A stretch of 27,274 bases of DNA from Rhizobacter sp. Its GTDB lineage: Bacteria; Pseudomonadota; Gammaproteobacteria; Burkholderiales; Burkholderiaceae_C. Below, in pieces: positions 15,505-22,567 of the stretch. Position 1 is the stretch's first letter; each line of letters begins with the position of its first letter. Made by a program: the position numbers and the translations under genes. The stretch lies in contig JACMKJ010000093.1 of assembly GCA_014380155.1 (NCBI GenBank), forward strand, positions 1 to 27,274, read 5' to 3'. The notes beneath the pieces were generated by a model that was not told where the DNA came from, made no database searches, and worked only from the letters and a program-made list of their open reading frames with translations.

Positions 15505-16782
15505 ATGCAAAGTTCTGCGCTCACCCTGCTGTTTGCGGCGGCCCTGATGGCCTCGCTTCTCGTCAAATTCTGGCTCGCCACACGGCAGATGCGCCACGTG
15601 GCAACCCATCGTGATGTGGTGCCGGCGGCGTTTGCGCAAACCATCACCCTGGCTGCCCACCAGAAGGCCGCGGACTACACCTTGGCCAAGGGCCGTTTCG
15701 GGCTGCTGACAACCGCCTTCGGCTATATCGTGCTGCTCGGCTGGACGTTGCTGGGTGGTCTGGATTCTTTGAACGTGGCCGTGCGCGACGCCGTCGAGCC
15801 GCGTTTCGGCGGCATGGCGTACCAGCTGGCGCTGCTGGCGGCGTTCACCTTGATCGGCGGCCTGCTCGACCTGCCCTTCGAGCTGTACAGCACCTTTCGC
15901 ATCGAGCAGCAATTCGGCTTCAACCGCATGACCTGGAAGCTGTACGTGGCCGACATGCTCAAGGGACTGTTCGTCGGCGCGCTGATCGGTTTGCCTATCG
16001 CGGCGCTGATTCTCTGGATCATGGGGGCCACCGGCTCCTTGTGGTGGCTGTGGGCTTGGGGCGCCTGGATGGTGTTCAACCTCGCCATCCTGGTGCTCTA
16101 CCCCACCGTCATCGCGCCCATGTTCAACAAGTTCCAACCACTCGCCGATGAGTCGCTGAAGGCACGCGTTCAAACGCTGATCGCTCGTTGCGGTTTCCAG
16201 GCCAAGGGCCTGTTCGTGATGGACGGCAGCAAACGCTCCGCCCACGCCAACGCCTACTTCACCGGCATGGGGGCGGCCAAGCGGGTGGTGTTCTTCGACA
16301 CGCTGCTGTCCAAGCTCACACCGGGCGAAGTGGAGGCCGTGCTCGCGCATGAGTTGGGACACTTCAAGCACAAGCACGTGACCAAACGCATCGTCTCGAT
16401 GTTTGCCATGAGCCTGGCGGGTTTTGCGCTGCTGGGCTGGCTGTCGGGTGAGGCCTGGTTCTACACCTCACTTGGCGTGCAGCCTTCGCTGGCGGCACCC
16501 AATGACGCCGTGGCCTTGCTGCTGTTCCTGATGGTGGTGCCGGTGGTCGGCTTTTTCATCTCGCCGCTGTTTGCGCAGTTGTCGCGCAAGCATGAGTTCC
16601 AGGCCGACGCCTATGCGTGCGAACAATCCAGTGGCCAGGACCTGGCCGCTGCCCTGCTCAAGCTGCACGAAGACAACGCCGCCACGCTGACCCCCGACCC
16701 GCTGTACGTGCGCTTCTACTACTCGCACCCGGCAGCACTTGAGCGCCTGAGCGCCATCCAACTGCAAACGAGCCGAGCATGA
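15505..16782 (+). CDS. M48 family zinc metallopeptidase (Ste24/CAAX protease type)
   Basis: A 425-residue integral membrane zinc protease related to Ste24 CAAX proteases and HtpX. It has about six or seven hydrophobic segments, the zinc site HELGH (His282, Glu283, His286) and the third ligand Glu364 in EFQADAYA. The large N-terminal membrane domain and the conserved HPAALERL C-terminal region make it a full-length Ste24-type protein, not the shorter HtpX. Bacterial members probably take part in membrane protein quality control. It is the first gene of a tightly packed operon; its stop overlaps the next start (ATGA). Confidence 0.92.
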   Translation: MQSSALTLLFAAALMASLLVKFWLATRQMRHVATHRDVVPAAFAQTITLAAHQKAADYTLAKGRFGLLTTAFGYIVLLGWTLLGGLDSLNVAVRDAVEPRFGGMAYQLALLAAFTLIGGLLDLPFELYSTFRIEQQFGFNRMTWKLYVADMLKGLFVGALIGLPIAALILWIMGATGSLWWLWAWGAWMVFNLAILVLYPTVIAPMFNKFQPLADESLKARVQTLIARCGFQAKGLFVMDGSKRSAHANAYFTGMGAAKRVVFFDTLLSKLTPGEVEAVLAHELGHFKHKHVTKRIVSMFAMSLAGFALLGWLSGEAWFYTSLGVQPSLAAPNDAVALLLFLMVVPVVGFFISPLFAQLSRKHEFQADAYACEQSSGQDLAAALLKLHEDNAATLTPDPLYVRFYYSHPAALERLSAIQLQTSRA

Positions 16783-17108
16783 CCCACCTGCTGCACCAGA
16801 AATGCCAGGCGCTCACGGGCGCCCCCATGACCGAATCTGTGATTCGCGACCACCTAGCCCAGGTGAGTGGCTGGCACCTGGACAACGGCGCCATCGAGAA
16901 GACCTTCTCGTTCAAGAACTATCACGAGACCATCGCTTTCGTGAACGCGCTGGCCTGGGTGGCTCACATCGAAGACCACCACCCAGACCTGGCGGTGAGC
17001 TACAACCGCTGCGTGGTGCGTTTCAACACGCACTCGGTCGGCGGCATCTCGGTCAACGATTTCATTTGCGCGGCCAAGGCCGACGCGCTGGTGGCCTTTG
17101 TCGGCTGA
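16779..17108 (+). CDS. phhB: 4a-hydroxytetrahydrobiopterin dehydratase
   Basis: Pterin-4a-carbinolamine dehydratase regenerates the pterin cofactor used by aromatic amino acid hydroxylases. The 109-residue protein carries the family signature from residue 65: Glu65, the pair His67-His68 before Pro69, Tyr75, His85 and Asp94 (EDHHPDLAVSY...NTHSVGGISVND). The N-terminal 15 residues before GAPMTE are longer than in many homologs, so the ATG at 16827 (MTESVIR) is a possible alternative start, although the ATGA overlap with the M48 gene favours 16779. No phenylalanine hydroxylase gene is in this window. It overlaps rsgA by 11 bases. Confidence 0.93.
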   Translation: MTHLLHQKCQALTGAPMTESVIRDHLAQVSGWHLDNGAIEKTFSFKNYHETIAFVNALAWVAHIEDHHPDLAVSYNRCVVRFNTHSVGGISVNDFICAAKADALVAFVG

Positions 17109-17997
17109 GCTCGACCTGGGCCTGGTGGTGGCGGGCTACGGCCGCCACTACATCGTCGAAAGCCCCGAAGGCAAACGCATCATTTGCCACCCGCGAGGCA
17201 AGAAGAGCGACTGCGTGGTGGGCGACCGCGTGCGCTGGCAACCGACCGGCGACGAAGGTGTGATCGAGCACGTGGAGCCGCGGCGCAACTTGCTGTTTCG
17301 CCAGGACGAATGGAAGACCAAGTCTTTCGCTGCCAACCTCGACCAGATCCTGGTGATGGTGGCCAGCGAGCCGGTATTCAGCGAGTCCCAACTGGCCCGC
17401 GCACTGATGGCCGCCGAAAGTGCCGGCATCGCCGCACGCATCCTGCTGAACAAAGCCGACCTGCCGCAGATCACGGCAGCGCGAGAGCGCCTGAAGCCCT
17501 ACACCGCAATGGGCTACGACGTGCAGGATGTGGCGCTGAAAGCACGGCCCGACGAAGCGCGCCAGCAGCTCAACTCGCTGCTCGCCGGCAAATCCACCCT
17601 GGTGCTCGGCCCCAGCGGTACCGGCAAGAGCACGCTGATCAATTTGCTGGCTCCCGATGCCAAGGCGCAGGTGGGTGAGATCTCGCAAGCGCTGAACTCG
17701 GGCAAGCACACCACCACCTCGACACAGTGGTACTGGCTGGACGCAGCCCGCACAACGGGGCTGATCGATTCGCCGGGCTTTCAGGAGTTCGGTCTGCGAC
17801 AGATCAGCGCTCAAGAGCTACCACGCCTGATGCCCGACCTGGACGACGCTTCGAAGCTCTGCAAGTTCTACAACTGCACCCACCTGCACGAGCCCGGCTG
17901 CGGTGTGCGTGCTGCGCTGGAGCGTGGCGAGATCACTGAGCCGCGCTACCGCATCTACACCGAGATCTTTGCCGAGCTGTCCCAGTCTCGGCACTAG
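17098..17997 (+). CDS. rsgA: Ribosome small subunit-dependent GTPase RsgA
   Basis: RsgA checks late maturation of the 30S subunit and releases RbfA on GTP hydrolysis. The 299-residue protein has an N-terminal OB-fold (about 1-75), then a circularly permuted GTPase with G4 NKAD (118-121) ahead of G1 GPSGTGKS (171-178) and G3 DSPG (224-227), then the zinc motif Cys255, Cys260, His262 and Cys268. The start is uncertain: a TTG at 17098 inside phhB gives a normal N-terminus, while GTGs at 17125 and 17128 would remove 9-10 residues. The TAG stop shares four bases with the stop of the convergent CbiB-like gene. Confidence 0.94.
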   Translation: MSAELDLGLVVAGYGRHYIVESPEGKRIICHPRGKKSDCVVGDRVRWQPTGDEGVIEHVEPRRNLLFRQDEWKTKSFAANLDQILVMVASEPVFSESQLARALMAAESAGIAARILLNKADLPQITAARERLKPYTAMGYDVQDVALKARPDEARQQLNSLLAGKSTLVLGPSGTGKSTLINLLAPDAKAQVGEISQALNSGKHTTTSTQWYWLDAARTTGLIDSPGFQEFGLRQISAQELPRLMPDLDDASKLCKFYNCTHLHEPGCGVRAALERGEITEPRYRIYTEIFAELSQSRH

Positions 17998-18983
17998 CCG
18001 ATCAAATTGGCCAGTGACAGCAGGGCCAGCAGCAGCATCCACAACACCACCGAGCGCCACACCAGGCCCACGATGCTGCGCAGGTGATCCAGCTGGGGCA
18101 AGGCGCCCGGGGTCGACCCGTCGGCAACGACGGTTTCGTCGGCCATACCGCTGTCGAAAGTCTTGGAGCGATCCGGCGTCACACCCGGTGCGGCGCTGCC
18201 GCCCAGTTGAACCCCAACCGCGCCCGCCGCGGCGGCCAGGATGATGCCCTCGTTGGCATGTTTCCACAGGCTCGCATCACGCCGCCAGCAGGTCACGGCC
18301 TCCTCGAAGTTGCCCACCACCGCGAAGCCAAAGGCCGTGAGCCTGGCCGGCAGGTGATCGATCAGACTGAACAGGCGTTGCGACAGCGCCAGCAGACTCT
18401 GGTTGCTGGGCACACCCACGATGCGGCTCTTGAAAGCCCAGTAGCGGCTGGCGAACTCTGCCATGCGGTAGAGCACCGCACCGGCCGGGCCAAAGCCCAG
18501 GGTCGACAGCAGCACGAACCAGAAAAACACGCCAAACACATGGCGGTGCGCAGCGAGCAGCGAGTGTTCGACCACGTGGCGGAGCAACTCGGTGCGTGGC
18601 AACTCGCTCGCGTCGAGGTGGCGCCATTCGGCGAGCAGCGTGCGTGCGGTGGCTTCGTCGCCGCGCTGCAAGGCGTCGCGGATGTCGGTGAAATAGTGGC
18701 TGAACTGGCGAAAACCCATAGTCACGTACAGCACGGCCACGTTCCATGCGAGTGCCGCCAACAGGTTGAAGTGCCCGATGACGAGATAGATTCCCCATGA
18801 CAACAAGGCCGGCACCAGAGCCGTGACGCCCCACACCACCCAGGCGTGGTGATCCTTGCCAGCGTCGAAGTTGCGACCGGTCCAGCGCATCCACCCCGTC
18901 AGGGCATCGTGGACGAAGTTGCTGCGAGGCAGGGGCTTCAGCTGCTCGACCAGCAGCGCGAACAAGACGGCAAAAAAGCTCAT
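17994..18983 (-). CDS. CobD/CbiB-family membrane protein
   Basis: A 329-residue membrane protein with the CbiB/AmpE fold: about four hydrophobic helices, an N-terminal LEQLKPL-type segment, a central TARTLLAEWRHLD region, and VFFWFVLLSTLGFGPAGAVLYRM, which corresponds to the membrane core of CbiB. True CbiB makes adenosylcobinamide phosphate. No cobalamin genes are near, and the expected ESVAENT-type motif is replaced by EHSLLAAHRHV, so cobalamin synthesis is doubtful. An AmpE-like role is equally possible. The ATG at 18983 begins the hydrophobic MSFFAVLFALL segment; upstream codons are the end of the Nudix gene. It lies 25 bases after that gene and may also have its own promoter. Confidence 0.8.
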   Translation of the reverse strand: MSFFAVLFALLVEQLKPLPRSNFVHDALTGWMRWTGRNFDAGKDHHAWVVWGVTALVPALLSWGIYLVIGHFNLLAALAWNVAVLYVTMGFRQFSHYFTDIRDALQRGDEATARTLLAEWRHLDASELPRTELLRHVVEHSLLAAHRHVFGVFFWFVLLSTLGFGPAGAVLYRMAEFASRYWAFKSRIVGVPSNQSLLALSQRLFSLIDHLPARLTAFGFAVVGNFEEAVTCWRRDASLWKHANEGIILAAAAGAVGVQLGGSAAPGVTPDRSKTFDSGMADETVVADGSTPGALPQLDHLRSIVGLVWRSVVLWMLLLALLSLANLIG

Positions 18984-18991
18984 GTGCCGCG

Positions 18992-18997
18992 ATGATA
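18992..18997 (-). promoter_or_regulatory. Candidate -10 of CbiB-like gene (leaderless spacing)
   Basis: TATCAT on the minus strand ends 8 bases before the ATG at 18983, with no Shine-Dalgarno in the gap. It lies in the 25-base interval after the Nudix gene. Confidence 0.35.
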
Positions 18998-19008
18998 AAC
19001 GCGGGTTT

Positions 19009-19695
19009 TCAAGCAGACAGGAAACGATAGAGGTTGCGCAGCATGGCCGCCGTCGCACCCCAGACGAAGTAGCGACGCGGTTGGCCAGCGGCATCCACGC
19101 CCATCCACGGCATGGAGAGGAACTCGCGCTGAACGCCGGCGACTTCGATGCTGTGCCAGCGGTGGTGGGCTGGGTTCATCAAGAAGGCGAGCGGCACCTC
19201 GAAGGCCTCCGCCACTTCGAATGGATCGAGGCGCAGGCTGAAATCGGGCCGCACCGCAGCGACCACCGGCGTGACGATGAAGCCCGTGCCAGTGGTGTAA
19301 GTGGGCATCTGGCCGATGACGTCGATGTAGCTCGAGGCCAAGCCGATCTCTTCTTCCGCTTCACGCAGGGCCGTGGCCACAGCATCGGCGTCTTCGGGCT
19401 CGGCGCGGCCTCCAGGAAAGCTGACCTGGCCTGGATGGTCGGTCAGATGGTCAGTGCGCTGGGTGAGCAGCACGGTCAGCCCTTCGCTACGCTGCACCAG
19501 CGGCACCAGCACCGACGCATGAGTGGCCCGGCGCTCGGAGAACTGGCGCTCCACGGCGATCTCAGGCGCCCACACGGGTGGCAGCTCGAAGCGTCGGCGC
19601 AAAGCATCAACCTGCAACGCATCCCAACCCACGGCAGGCAGGTGATGGTCTACGGCGAAAACAGGTAACTCTTGAGGGTCAAAGCTCAGGGCCAT
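19009..19695 (-). CDS. Nudix hydrolase, CoA pyrophosphatase type
   Basis: A 228-residue Nudix enzyme of the CoA-diphosphatase (NudL) group, which cleaves coenzyme A to 4'-phosphopantetheine and 3',5'-ADP. The Nudix box is complete at about 96-118 (GGRAEPE, then REAEEEIG). The preceding LLTQRTDHLTDHPGQVSFPGG segment fits the UPF0035 signature of this group. The start at 19695 opens MALSFDP; no clear Shine-Dalgarno is present, and the T-run of the rplS terminator lies just upstream. It follows rplS on the same strand, 67 bases apart with a strong terminator between, so its own promoter or read-through is needed. Confidence 0.88.
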   Translation of the reverse strand: MALSFDPQELPVFAVDHHLPAVGWDALQVDALRRRFELPPVWAPEIAVERQFSERRATHASVLVPLVQRSEGLTVLLTQRTDHLTDHPGQVSFPGGRAEPEDADAVATALREAEEEIGLASSYIDVIGQMPTYTTGTGFIVTPVVAAVRPDFSLRLDPFEVAEAFEVPLAFLMNPAHHRWHSIEVAGVQREFLSMPWMGVDAAGQPRRYFVWGATAAMLRNLYRFLSA

Positions 19696-19711
19696 AACGA
19701 CATTGGAAAGG

Positions 19712-19737
19712 AAAAAGCCGCCTCGTGAGGCGGCTTT
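19712..19737 (-). terminator. Rho-independent terminator of the rpsP-rplS operon
   Basis: On the minus strand AAAGCCGCCT pairs with AGGCGGCTTT around a 4-base loop, and the T-run (TTTTT) follows directly. It lies 25 bases after the rplS stop and separates the ribosomal operon from the Nudix gene. Confidence 0.93.
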
Positions 19738-19762
19738 CTGGATCGCTTGGCTGGCGGTGAGG

Positions 19763-20116
19763 TCAGGCCAACTTCTCCTTGATTCGAGCCGACTTGCCCG
19801 AACGGTCACGAAGGTAGTACAGCTTCGCGCGGCGCACATCGCCACGGCGCTTGACTTCGATGTTCGAGATCAGCGGGCTGTACAGCTGGAACGTACGCTC
19901 GACGCCTTCGCCGCTGGAAATCTTGCGGACGATGAAGCTGGAGTTGAGGCCACGGTTGCGCTTGGCAATCACAACACCTTCGTAAGCCTGGACGCGCTTG
20001 CGCGTGCCTTCGACCACGTTGACGCTGACGATCACCGTGTCGCCAGGGGCGAACGGCGGGATGGTCTTGTTGAGGCGAACAATTTCTTCTTGCTCGAGGG
20101 TTTGGATCAGGTTCAC
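19763..20116 (-). CDS. rplS: 50S ribosomal protein L19
   Basis: The 117-residue L19 protein lies at the 30S-50S interface. The sequence shows the conserved FAPGDTVIVSVNVVEGTRKRVQ, YEGVVIAKRNRG, SSFIVRKIS and GVERTFQLYSP blocks, ending in RRAKLYYLRDRSGKSARIKE. The start is the GTG at 20116, with AAGGAGAAA just upstream; longer in-frame starts have no support. It is the last gene of rpsP-rimM-trmD-rplS. A 100-base gap after trmD carries an extra promoter-like TATAAT, so rplS may be made in excess of the two enzymes before it. Confidence 0.97.
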   Translation of the reverse strand: MNLIQTLEQEEIVRLNKTIPPFAPGDTVIVSVNVVEGTRKRVQAYEGVVIAKRNRGLNSSFIVRKISSGEGVERTFQLYSPLISNIEVKRRGDVRRAKLYYLRDRSGKSARIKEKLA

Positions 20117-20215
20117 GGGGCTTTCTCCTTGTGATCGTGCCAGCGCGGGTGTTGATTGTGGTGGGCCGAGTCCGTGGACGTGGCCGCTCCGGGGCAGAGG
20201 ATCGAAAAGCCTGCG

Positions 20216-20221
20216 ATTATA
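20216..20221 (-). promoter_or_regulatory. Candidate internal promoter of rplS
   Basis: A perfect TATAAT on the minus strand overlaps the TAA stop of trmD and lies about 100 bases before the rplS GTG. It is followed by CGCAGGCTT, the same context as the rhlE -10. The predicted leader is about 90 bases. No good -35 was seen 17 bases upstream. Confidence 0.5.
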
Positions 20222-20969
20222 GCCCGAGACAGAGCAGGTACTTCTCATCGGCTTTGCTCAAGCCCCCACGGGCTCGCAGAGCCTCGATCAGGTCGGGGCG
20301 GCGTTTGGCGGTTAACGCAAGGGATTGTTCGCGTCGCCAACGTGCGATGTCTGCGTGGTGGCCCGACAACAGCACCGGTGGCACGGCGGCCTCGCCCTCG
20401 GGTGTATTCAGCACGTCGGGGCGGCTGAAGTGCGGGCAGTCCAGCAAACCATCGGAGAAGCTGTCTTGCTGGTGCGACTGCGCGTCACCCAGCACACCGT
20501 CTTGCAGCCGGGCCACGCCGTCCAGCATCGCCAAGGCCGGCAGCTCTCCGCCAGAAAGCACGAAGTCTCCCAAACTCAGCTCCACGTCGACATGGCGATC
20601 TACGAAGCGCTGGTCGATGCCTTCGTAACGCCCACACAGCAGCACGGCACCAGGGCCTTGCGCGAACTCGGTCAGCAGCGCCTGGTCGATGCGCCGGCCG
20701 GTGGGCGTGAAATGGATCACGGGCGCAGCGTCATTGCGCTCGGCGCGAATGGCCTGCAGTGCACGCTCGAGCGGCTCGACCAGCATCACCATGCCAGGGC
20801 CTCCGCCGTAGGGGCGGTCGTCGACGCGGCGGTAGGCGTTGTCGGCGAAGTCGCGCAAGGGCCACAGCTTCACGTCGACCTGGCCCGTTTCGAATGCACG
20901 CCGAGTGATGCCTTGCGTCAGGTGCGGCGCAAACAGCTCGGGAAACAGGGTGATGACGTCGAAGCGCAT
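20217..20969 (-). CDS. trmD: tRNA (guanine37-N1)-methyltransferase
   Basis: TrmD methylates G37 next to the anticodon of tRNAs that read CUN, CCN and CGG, preventing +1 frameshifting. The 250-residue protein is a SPOUT-class trefoil-knot enzyme: MRFDVITLFPELF start, YGGGPGMVM at 54-62, LLCGRYEGID and LGDFVLSGGE of the SAM-binding knot, then the linker with DAQSHQQDSF that includes the catalytic Asp region. The length and gene order (third in rpsP-rimM-trmD-rplS) are standard. It starts 15 bases after rimM. Confidence 0.97.
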   Translation of the reverse strand: MRFDVITLFPELFAPHLTQGITRRAFETGQVDVKLWPLRDFADNAYRRVDDRPYGGGPGMVMLVEPLERALQAIRAERNDAAPVIHFTPTGRRIDQALLTEFAQGPGAVLLCGRYEGIDQRFVDRHVDVELSLGDFVLSGGELPALAMLDGVARLQDGVLGDAQSHQQDSFSDGLLDCPHFSRPDVLNTPEGEAAVPPVLLSGHHADIARWRREQSLALTAKRRPDLIEALRARGGLSKADEKYLLCLGL

Positions 20970-20984
20970 GCAAGCAGCGCCGGA

Positions 20985-21581
20985 TCAGTAGTCCAGGCCC
21001 CAGTCAACGGTGATGCGCTTCTCGGCCAGGTTCACGTCGTCGACATAGGCGGAGACAAAAGGCACCAGCCGCTCATCGGCTTGCGGCTCGTCGCTCTGGA
21101 TGCGCAGCACGCTGTGCGGGCCGGTGTCGAGCAAGCCAACGACCTTGCCCAAGGCCTCGCCTTGCCGGTTGAGCACCGACAGGCCGATCAAATCGACCCA
21201 GTAGTACTCGTCGGCATCGGCTGTCGGGAAGCTGGAGCGACCCACAAAAAGACGCGCCCCGCGCAAGGCTTCGGCGGCCGTGCGGTCGCTGACCTCTTGC
21301 ACCTGGGCCACCACCCCGTCGCCATGTTCCTTGGCTTCGGTGACCTTCAAGAGGCACGGGAAAGAAGCAGCCGGCTTGGTGCCGAACTGCCGGATGTCTG
21401 CTTCTTCCGGTGGCCTGACAAACCAGCGCTTGGAAGAAAACAAGGCCTGGGGGTCGGATGCAAAAGGCTGGACCTTGATCCAGCCTTTTACGCCCCAGGC
21501 GTCAACGACTCGGCCGACTTCGATGGCGTCCTCGGGGAAAGCCGGCTCAGGCGAGCCGGCGGCCGAGGGCGTTGCGGCCAC
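20985..21581 (-). CDS. rimM: Ribosome maturation factor RimM
   Basis: RimM helps assemble the head of the 30S subunit and binds S19. The 198-residue protein has the N-terminal RimM barrel (VGRVVDAWGVKGWIKVQPF, residues about 21-39) and the C-terminal PRC-barrel with the YYWVDLIGL segment and VPFVSAYVDDVNLAEKRITVDW at the end. The first 18 residues are Ala/Pro-rich and variable, so the start could be slightly further in. It begins 8 bases after the rpsP stop and is co-transcribed with it. Confidence 0.95.
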   Translation of the reverse strand: MAATPSAAGSPEPAFPEDAIEVGRVVDAWGVKGWIKVQPFASDPQALFSSKRWFVRPPEEADIRQFGTKPAASFPCLLKVTEAKEHGDGVVAQVQEVSDRTAAEALRGARLFVGRSSFPTADADEYYWVDLIGLSVLNRQGEALGKVVGLLDTGPHSVLRIQSDEPQADERLVPFVSAYVDDVNLAEKRITVDWGLDY

Positions 21582-21589
21582 GATCGATG

Positions 21590-21838
21590 TCAGGCCGCAG
21601 CCTTGGCTTGCGCCACCAGGCGAGCCACCGTGGGCGACAGTTGGGCGCCGTTGCCAGCCCAGTAGTCGACGCGGTCGAAAGCCACGCGCAGCGGCTGCTC
21701 AGCGCCCGATGCCACCGGGTTGTAGAAGCCGACGCGCTCGATGAAGCGGCCGTCGCGGCGGTTGCGCGAATCGGCAACCACGATGTTGTAGAACGGACGC
21801 TTCTTGGCGCCACCACGTGCGAGTCGGATCACGACCAT
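21590..21838 (-). CDS. rpsP: 30S ribosomal protein S16
   Basis: The 82-residue S16 is an early-assembling 30S protein. The conserved MVVIRLARGGAKKRPFYNIV start, ADSRNRRDGRFIERVGFYNP and a C-terminal VDYWAGNGAQLSPTVARL are all present. An AAGGAAAC ribosome-binding site precedes the ATG at 21838; the in-frame extension to 21883 has none. It is the first gene of the operon and has a leader of about 150 bases from a perfect TATAAT. Confidence 0.97.
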   Translation of the reverse strand: MVVIRLARGGAKKRPFYNIVVADSRNRRDGRFIERVGFYNPVASGAEQPLRVAFDRVDYWAGNGAQLSPTVARLVAQAKAAA

Positions 21839-21996
21839 GTTGTTTCCTTGAATCTTGAAAACGTCCACCGCACCAGGAGACACTCAGGGCGAGCAGAGCA
21901 AAAGGGCAAGGGTTGCGGTTTCTCCGCTGGCCCCTGCCAGAGGGCTCGATGCCGTAGATACGCCGGTCTCACAACCAGCCGTCATCGAAACCGCGC

Positions 21997-22002
21997 ATTA
22001 TA
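21997..22002 (-). promoter_or_regulatory. Candidate -10 of the rpsP operon
   Basis: A perfect TATAAT on the minus strand, about 160 bases before the rpsP ATG. It overlaps the TATAAA (21999-22004) that could serve the divergent GNAT gene. The -35 is not recognisable. The leader contains a small GC hairpin near 21930-21950 but no structure I can name. Confidence 0.55.
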
Positions 22003-22004
22003 AA
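21999..22004 (+). promoter_or_regulatory. Candidate -10 of the GNAT gene
   Basis: TATAAA lies 26 bases before the ATG at 22031, overlapping the rpsP -10 on the opposite strand. The short leader that would result has no Shine-Dalgarno. Confidence 0.4.
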
Positions 22005-22030
22005 CTCAAGCGACACCGCAACGCACAAAC

Positions 22031-22567
22031 ATGAACCCTCCCCTGATTCGACCCAGCGCCACAGCCGACCTGCCGCAGATCACAGCCATCTACGAATGGA
22101 ACGTGCTGAACGGCACCGGCACCTTCGAGCTGGAGGCCCCCGACCTGGCCGAGATGACCCGCCGCCGCGACGACGTGCTGGGCAAAGGCCTGCCCTGGCT
22201 GGTGGCCGAACGCGACGGCCAGGTGCTGGGCTACGCCTATGCCAACCACTTCCGGCCGCGTCGCGCCTATCGCTTCTGCCTGGAAGATTCGATCTACTTG
22301 GCCGATACGGCGCGTGGCCAGGGCCTGGGCAAGCTGCTGCTGGCCGAGTTGTTGGCCCTGTGCGAGGCGCAGGGTGCACGACAGATGCTGGCGGTGATCG
22401 GCGACTCGGCCAATGCGGGCTCGATCGGCGTGCACCGCAGCCTGGGCTTCGAACACACCGGTCTGTTGAAGGCCAGCGGTTGGAAGTTTGGTGCCTGGCG
22501 TGACGTGGTCATCATGCAGCGCGCCATGGGCAGCGGCGACACCACGGCGCCGGCAGACGGCTCATGA
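22031..22567 (+). CDS. GNAT family N-acetyltransferase (phosphinothricin/methionine-sulfoximine type)
   Basis: A 178-residue GNAT acetyltransferase of the PAT/MnaT (YncA) group, which acetylates small amine substrates such as phosphinothricin, methionine sulfoximine or related natural compounds. The N-terminal IRPSATADLPQITAIYEWNV, a GYAYANHFRPRRAYRF strand, the acetyl-CoA loop RGQGLG at 95-100, and VHRSLGFEHTGLL are all typical. The true substrate cannot be told. It is divergent from rpsP, and its stop overlaps the start of the TM2-domain gene (ATGA). Confidence 0.9.
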   Translation: MNPPLIRPSATADLPQITAIYEWNVLNGTGTFELEAPDLAEMTRRRDDVLGKGLPWLVAERDGQVLGYAYANHFRPRRAYRFCLEDSIYLADTARGQGLGKLLLAELLALCEAQGARQMLAVIGDSANAGSIGVHRSLGFEHTGLLKASGWKFGAWRDVVIMQRAMGSGDTTAPADGS

